Assembly (NCBI GenBank): GCA_026874595.1
Contig: CM049306.1
Span: 105,601,142 to 105,665,141, forward strand
Length of the DNA: 64,000 bases
Source: Sipunculus nudus
Taxonomy: Eukaryota; Annelida; Sipuncula; Golfingiida; Sipunculidae
Reading direction: 5' to 3'
Below, piece by piece: positions 59,216-64,000 of this stretch. The notes beneath the pieces were generated by a model. That model ran no database searches and was not told where the DNA came from. It saw only the letters and a list, made by a program, of their open reading frames with translations. Position 1 is the stretch's first letter, and each line of letters starts with the position of its first letter. The position numbers were made by a program, and so were the translations under genes.

Positions 59216-60544
59216 GTGAGAACTATTATATTAGGTATAGAAATCCAAAGGAATTACATGTCCTGTTTCACTCTCAGTTCAGTTCTTTATACAGAACTTT
59301 TACTTATATGTATAACAAGTTAGAGGAGTGTAGTTGTAATGTTAATCTATATCAAAGGTGGATGATTCATGTATTTTAAAATATGAACGTCATTTTCTTT
59401 TTAGATGATCACATTAGTTGAAGTTTTAAGAACAGTATACTATTATGTTAATTTCATACATAAATTAATATACATAAACCTTCCCATCTGTTACCACATC
59501 TCTATTCTCCTGCTTTCAGGCCCCAAATATTTCAGGCATATTGATCATATTGTTTATATGCCCATGATACGTATAGGTGTTGATATGTATTTTAAATGAC
59601 TTTTCCTGTTTACACTTTGGTTGGGATTTTGTATGTGTAACATGAATGGAGATCCATTGGTCTCATAATAACTGTTTTGAAGTTTCCTAGTTTGCTTAAA
59701 ATCATGCATCTGGCATAAATATTGCAGAAATAACCATAACCTCATGACTGTTAAAAAATCCCATCTATAAAACCACAATCACAGTGGTGTCCTGTTTCAC
59801 TTGACATGTTATAGCCAGAAAAATTTATTTTATGAGACCATACTGATTATTGTAACCCCACAGTGGAGGTCAAGGAGAGTTTGGTTTAAGTACCAATGAG
59901 CAATTGTCGAAGACAGTCCTTAGAGTAAGGTGACGAAAACGTGTTGAACAAGTCTTTATAAAAATTTGCATATTCATATATATATATTTATATTGCAATT
60001 GGTCCAGACCAGATCTCAATCGGGGTTCTGGCCGTGACACATACATATATATATATATATGTATAGGAGAGAGAATAGTAAGGTCTTGAACTTGAATTCT
60101 GGGTGAAATCAGTGTTACATATCTCAGGAAAGGATCAATGGATTACCTTGAAACTTAGTATGACCATATGGTGGCACCACTTACATTTCATTTTTGGTTT
60201 CTTACAGTTTGCCCTCTTATATCTTCAAAGCCATTTAAAACAAAACATGCAGTATAAGTTTCTAACTTGGTACTAATTGACAGATTTCTTAGAAATTTTT
60301 GCATGAGCATAAATATGGGTTAATGAATAAAGCCTATTTTATTTGCAATTGTGGCAAACATGATTGAGAATGACCTTGACTTTACATTGGTCCATATTGG
60401 TGAAAAATCTACAGATCACTGTGCGAGGATTCATTTGATGAATTGTACTAAAATTCATTTTGATCTTCATCATCTTAATCAGATTCATGTACAGGATTCC
60501 TGTACATTAAAAACTCATCCATGGTACAAACTACAAGCCTTTTC
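59216..60544. other. Sequence without recognised gene
   Basis: Contains a GGTCCAGACC-type repeat fragment near 60000, an (AT)n tract at 60041-60062 and family B-like phrases. The plus-strand frame at 60351-60557 has no supporting features. Confidence 0.45.
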
Positions 60545-61524
60545 AGCCCTCAGCCCTTAGGCTGATGGGCTATTGTCGTCACCCAAGCTGTCCGTCCGGC
60601 GTCCGTTAACTTTTACCTTGTGAGCGGGATATCTTGAAAGGATTCACCGTCAGAATTTTATTTCCTCGGTAAAGATGTATATGGACAAAATCTCGGTCAA
60701 GTTCGAAGATGGTGATTTGACCTATTTTTCTTTATTTTAGAGCTGATTATGGAAAAACATTTAGAAGCTTATTACTCAGGAACTATTTGGTGGATTTTCA
60801 CAAAACGTACTATGATTATTGGGACTGATAGTCTGTTTGGTGGCCCCACCTACAGTTTCTGATTTTTTATGAATTTTTATTGGATTTTTCAAATTTGGCC
60901 TTGTGAGCAGGATATCTCTAAAAGGATTCACCACAGGAATTTTCATTCTTTGGTGATGATGTATATTGACAAAATCTTGGTAAAGTTCAAACATTGGTGA
61001 CCTTGACCTAATTTTCGACATTTTAGAGCTGATTACAGACAAAGACTTAGAAGCTAATTTCTCAGGAACCATTGAATCTTACTATGCTCATTGGGACTGA
61101 TGGTCTGTACCTGCTGCACAAGTTTGGGGGCACCACCTACTGTTTCTGATTTTTAATGAATTTTTATGGGATTTTAACTTTTGGCCTTTTTTGCGGGATA
61201 TCTCCAAAGGTATTAAACACAGGAACTTCATTTTTTCAGTGCTATTGCATATTTACAATATTTTGGTAAAATTTAAAGATGGGTGTTCTTGACTGACTAA
61301 TCGAGGTCACAGAGCTTAGAATAGAAAATAACTTAGGAGCTTATTTCTCAGGAACATTTGGTGGATTGTTATGAGACATGGTATATACCTATCCAATTTA
61401 AATTTATAACATGTACAGATATACATCTGAATGACAACAAATATTTTGTACTTGTTACTGTAACCACCTATAAACACTGTTCTTTTGGCTGAGGGCTTTT
61501 ATCAGCTTTTGCTGATATTCTAGT
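60545..61524 (+). mobile_element. Helitron-like element, family B, complete
   Basis: 980 bp. Left end AGCCCTCAGCC-CTTA-GGCTGATGGGCT hairpin, then GTCCGTCCGGCGTCCG tract. Three diverged core units of about 290 bp (TCAGGAAC(C/T)ATT, GGATATCT). Right end GGCTGAGGGCT, hairpin ATCAGC-TTTT-GCTGAT and CTAGT at 61524. AGCCCTCAGCC and GGCTGAGGGCT form the asymmetric inverted repeat. The hairpin followed within 11 bases by CTAGT fits the Helitron CTRRT rule best of all copies here. Confidence 0.78.
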
Positions 61525-61624
61525 TCTCATTTGGAAAGATCAAAACCTGTCATTTCCACATAGAATAATTTTAGTTTTCAAACCTAATATAAGATCAGTT
61601 GATGATTATAAAATTTTGTATATA

Positions 61625-62987
61625 CAGTCTAACCTCTCTCATTCACCAACCTTGGGACTGGGGGAATTTTTGGCAGTAAGCGAGGGTGGCAATTGATCGA
61701 GGGGTCTAAATGGGATGTGCAGGGTAGCTAAAATTGGGCCATGCATTTCATAGACTCGTCTTTAACTAGTCATATTAAAAAATAATTTTTATACATTTAT
61801 ATTATTTATTCACATAGAAAGAAATATTTACAAATAATTACAGAGAAAAACATTGTGTACAATTTTTTTTACAAAGATTTACATGTATAATAAATCTGGT
61901 CAAAATATAAAATTCTCCTGGTGCAGTTTAACTTTCATCCGAGTCAGCCCCCCCAAGAATTCTGTAATGGAGCATTGTTTGCAAGCTAGTGACTGAAGAG
62001 CTGTTATTCTTTGGACCATTCTGTAAAATACGCAATATCGGCCTGTTCGCTGTAGTATGAACTCTTGAAAACTCATAAGACTGTCTTCATGGCCTGACGA
62101 ACTTCGGCATATGTGTGCGGAAGTTTTGGAATTATTTCTCAGGTTCAGAGGTCAGACGGGCTGTATCATTGTGGTCTGTCACTGTTTCCACAATTTCTTG
62201 ATTGCTCAAAAGTTGTGCTGTTCCTATGTTCTGATCGACATTGACGAATTCCTGATGAGACATGCGTTCACTGTGGTCAATTTTGAGGCAATCTGTCACT
62301 CCTTGTAGAAGCGGAAGGATACTGTTTGCTTCTGGCATGTTGTGCCGATCTGTTTCATTTGGCTGATCACCCCTTGGTATAAATCCTGTGTTTCTAGCAG
62401 TTGCCAATGGTTGGGCTGCTGATAGAACCCAGGCACGCTTCCTCTAGCGAACTGTGTCACTAAGGACAATCCAGTATCCCTAGGTTCGCTGTTGTCTGTA
62501 CACGATATGTTTACGCTGCTCGACCTTGTACCCCTGTTAATTGCTCAAAATTACTCATCTGGCTTGCCTCATTAAATGACACTCATTAAAACAACTCCAG
62601 GTGTGAAATAAAAACCAGTTACTAAGCTGATGACAGCTGTCCCCAAAAAACTAAAGGGTGTTAAATCATTAATTAATCAGTGGCACCGGGTACTTGATCC
62701 ATAAGCAGTGAGGCGTAACATGATGAAACAGACGAGGCCAGGTCAGTTGAGCCAAAGCAATAACACCCCGGCTTGACGAAATATTTCCGACTTGTCTTAA
62801 GCTGGAATCAAGAAGTTGGCGTATGATCAAGGGAAAGTGGCACAAGTGGGTGAAAAAGCACCTGGCAGATGGCAGGGCTTGCACATGAATGAGGTGAATA
62901 AGTAGTACGGAAATCGGGACTTTGTCATTTGTTGGCGATAGGTTAGGTTGACGGATGAACAGGGGGTGAATGAAAGAGGTTAGACTG
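61625..62987 (-). mobile_element. Tigger/pogo-like DNA transposon, internally deleted
   Basis: 1363 bp, flanked by TA (61623-61624, 62988-62989). Terminal inverted repeats begin CAGTCTAACCTCT and match over about 25 bases with one mismatch. The interior has a relic of the transposase C-terminal part on the minus strand. TA duplication, CAGT-type termini and protein type agree on the pogo branch of Tc1/mariner. Confidence 0.82.
61960..62460 (-). pseudogene. Tigger/jerky-like transposase C-terminal relic
   Basis: In one frame (62460-62132) it reads A-W-V-L-S-A-A-Q-P, then A-T-A-R-N-T-G-F-I-P-R and later H-Q-E-F-V-N-V-D-Q-N-I-G-T-A and L-S-N-Q-E-I-V-E-T-V, the acidic tail typical of Tigger/pogo transposases. 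After a frame change it continues E-V-R-Q-A-M-K-T-V-L near 62100. The DDE catalytic core is absent. Recognition is from memory of the family. Confidence 0.6.
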
Positions 62988-62989
62988 TA

Positions 62990-63427
62990 CATGGATGGTG
63001 GGTCAAAGGTCTGAGCCTCACCTTGACTACCTGTATACATTCAAAGAGACCACAGTGTATCCACCTATGTAAAATTTAAACATACAGGGGACCTATGTAA
63101 AATATGGTGTAGCCAAGCTGAAGGGATACCAGTGTATCACTGATGTCAGGCTGTTCTGCCAGTAGTCAGTTCCTTGATCATGTAATATATTTTTCTTTTC
63201 CATGCTTTCAGTCATGTCTGGATTTGATTATATTATAAGTCATCAGGTTACAAAGTTCTGTTTTTCTTCTTTAGCTATTTTACTTATGCTTATGTTATAA
63301 ATTTTCATTTTTCTGCTTTCAGATTCTCTCAGGTTTTGACTGTTTCCAAACTTCCTGCCAAGGAAAGGGAACAGCAATAACATAAAAAGTAAGTTCACCA
63401 CAAACACTTAAAGGTTCATAGTCTGTA
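62990..63427. other. Sequence without recognised gene
   Basis: Has an acceptor-like TTTCTGCTTTCAG at 63322 followed by about 66 bases and a donor GTAAGT at 63390, but stops occur in all three frames, so at most a terminal or untranslated exon. Confidence 0.4.
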
Positions 63428-63770
63428 TTGTGGAGCGTGCTGGCATAATGGGTAAGGGCTCTGGACTTGTGACCGCAAAATTGTGAGTTTGCTTCCCGTT
63501 CTGACTGCCATCTACGCTAAGACTCTTAGGCAAAGTCTTTGCCACAAGGGTGCACTCTCTCAACCCAGGAGTGAATGGGTACTGGTCATGGAAGGAAGGC
63601 AGGCAAATGTAAATCGAATGACCTTCTAGCCCCCCTAAGGCTGCTTGGGTTGTATGCTCCTCACGGAGCTGGGAAAAGCTACAAGAATGAACAAGCCCAA
63701 GGACCAGGAAGGCAAAGGTAAAGCAGATGAGACCGACATTGTTAGTGATATCAGACTATAAACCCCACCT
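63428..63770 (+). mobile_element. tRNA-derived SINE, second type
   Basis: The head has an A-box-like TGGCATAATGGGTAAGGG and a degraded B box GTGAGTTTGCTTCC. The body has CAACCCAGGAGTGAATGGGT, a phrase of the conserved central domains of invertebrate SINEs, and a GGGTTGTATGCTCC stretch. Diverged, not a working tRNA gene. Unlike the SINE at 18658. Confidence 0.65.
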
Positions 63771-64000
63771 TTATCTTTATTGCTTACATTGTGTATCAAA
63801 ATATTGATCTGTGCAAGTGGACCTTTATAATTAATAACTCTTAACAAAAATGAATGCCAGTATATGTGGCTTTGAGAAGGAGCAGTGTGATGGCTTTGAC
63901 ATTTGTATAAATTAACAAGAATTAGTATAATAAAGAAATGAATATAATACATTAAAACCTAAAAAATAAGACCTGGATAGTAGGTACAAAAATAGTAGGT
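63771..64000. other. Right edge
   Basis: AT-rich, nothing recognised. Confidence 0.5.

Noticed and set aside
62669-63040. 123-codon minus-strand open frame
   Set aside because: It spans the end and flank of the Tigger-like element, with no recognisable domain.

Overview
This window is eukaryotic: AT-rich, with exons carrying GT-AG introns, tens of kilobases of interspersed repeats and no bacterial-style gene packing. Microsatellite-bearing Helitron-like elements with (ACGG)n tracts ('pearl'-like), tRNA-derived SINEs, an APE-type LINE, hAT, MULE and Tigger-like DNA transposons point to a lophotrochozoan, most likely a bivalve mollusc. That placement is inference; the window alone does not name the species.
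The one gene I can name securely is MAEA (the Gid9-type RING subunit of the GID/CTLH E3 ubiquitin ligase). It lies on the minus strand and fills two thirds of the window. Eight coding exons can be placed to the base with consistent reading phase: 42768-42730, 19783-19601, 18499-18296, 16346-16224, 15699-15623, 13652-13544, 3632-3499 and 2886-2691. They encode 355 residues. The final exon, the end of the RING-like domain, is not visible and should lie left of base 1. Intron 1 is about 22.9 kb. A CpG-containing stretch at 42769-43480 looks like the promoter. A divergent plus-strand gene may start at 43481 (candidate exons at 43481 and 44902, and perhaps 59059), but I cannot name it.
Almost everything else is repeats. 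From left to right: a pearl-like element (389-2461); a minus-oriented Helitron-like element with about 290-bp core repeats (4581-7230); a pair of paralogous 2-2.6 kb repeats (8114-10720 and 27331-29400), each with a different Helitron-like element at the same left boundary; further pearl-like copies; a Tc1/mariner-type MITE (14084-14484); three minisatellites (39, 37/39 and 46 bp units); a decayed LINE (21140-24900); a nested insertion of about 7.7 kb in intron 1 (33249-40921). Right of the promoter come a 1.87-kb foldback MULE-like element (49710-51583), a Helitron-like element split by a hAT-like element that itself carries another Helitron-like element (51742-57048), an intact small Helitron-like copy (60545-61524), a Tigger/pogo-like element with a transposase relic (61625-62987) and a SINE near the right edge.
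The most unusual points are: (1) a minisatellite of about 36 units that has amplified the 3' splice site and first bases of MAEA exon 4, so every unit looks like a complete micro-exon; (2) five Helitron-like families with unrelated sequence but one shared end architecture; (3) two different such elements occupying the same site in two copies of one repeat; (4) the foldback element built from palindromic CTCGCCTAGGCGAG blocks with a 9-bp target duplication; (5) a minisatellite born from LINE coding sequence.
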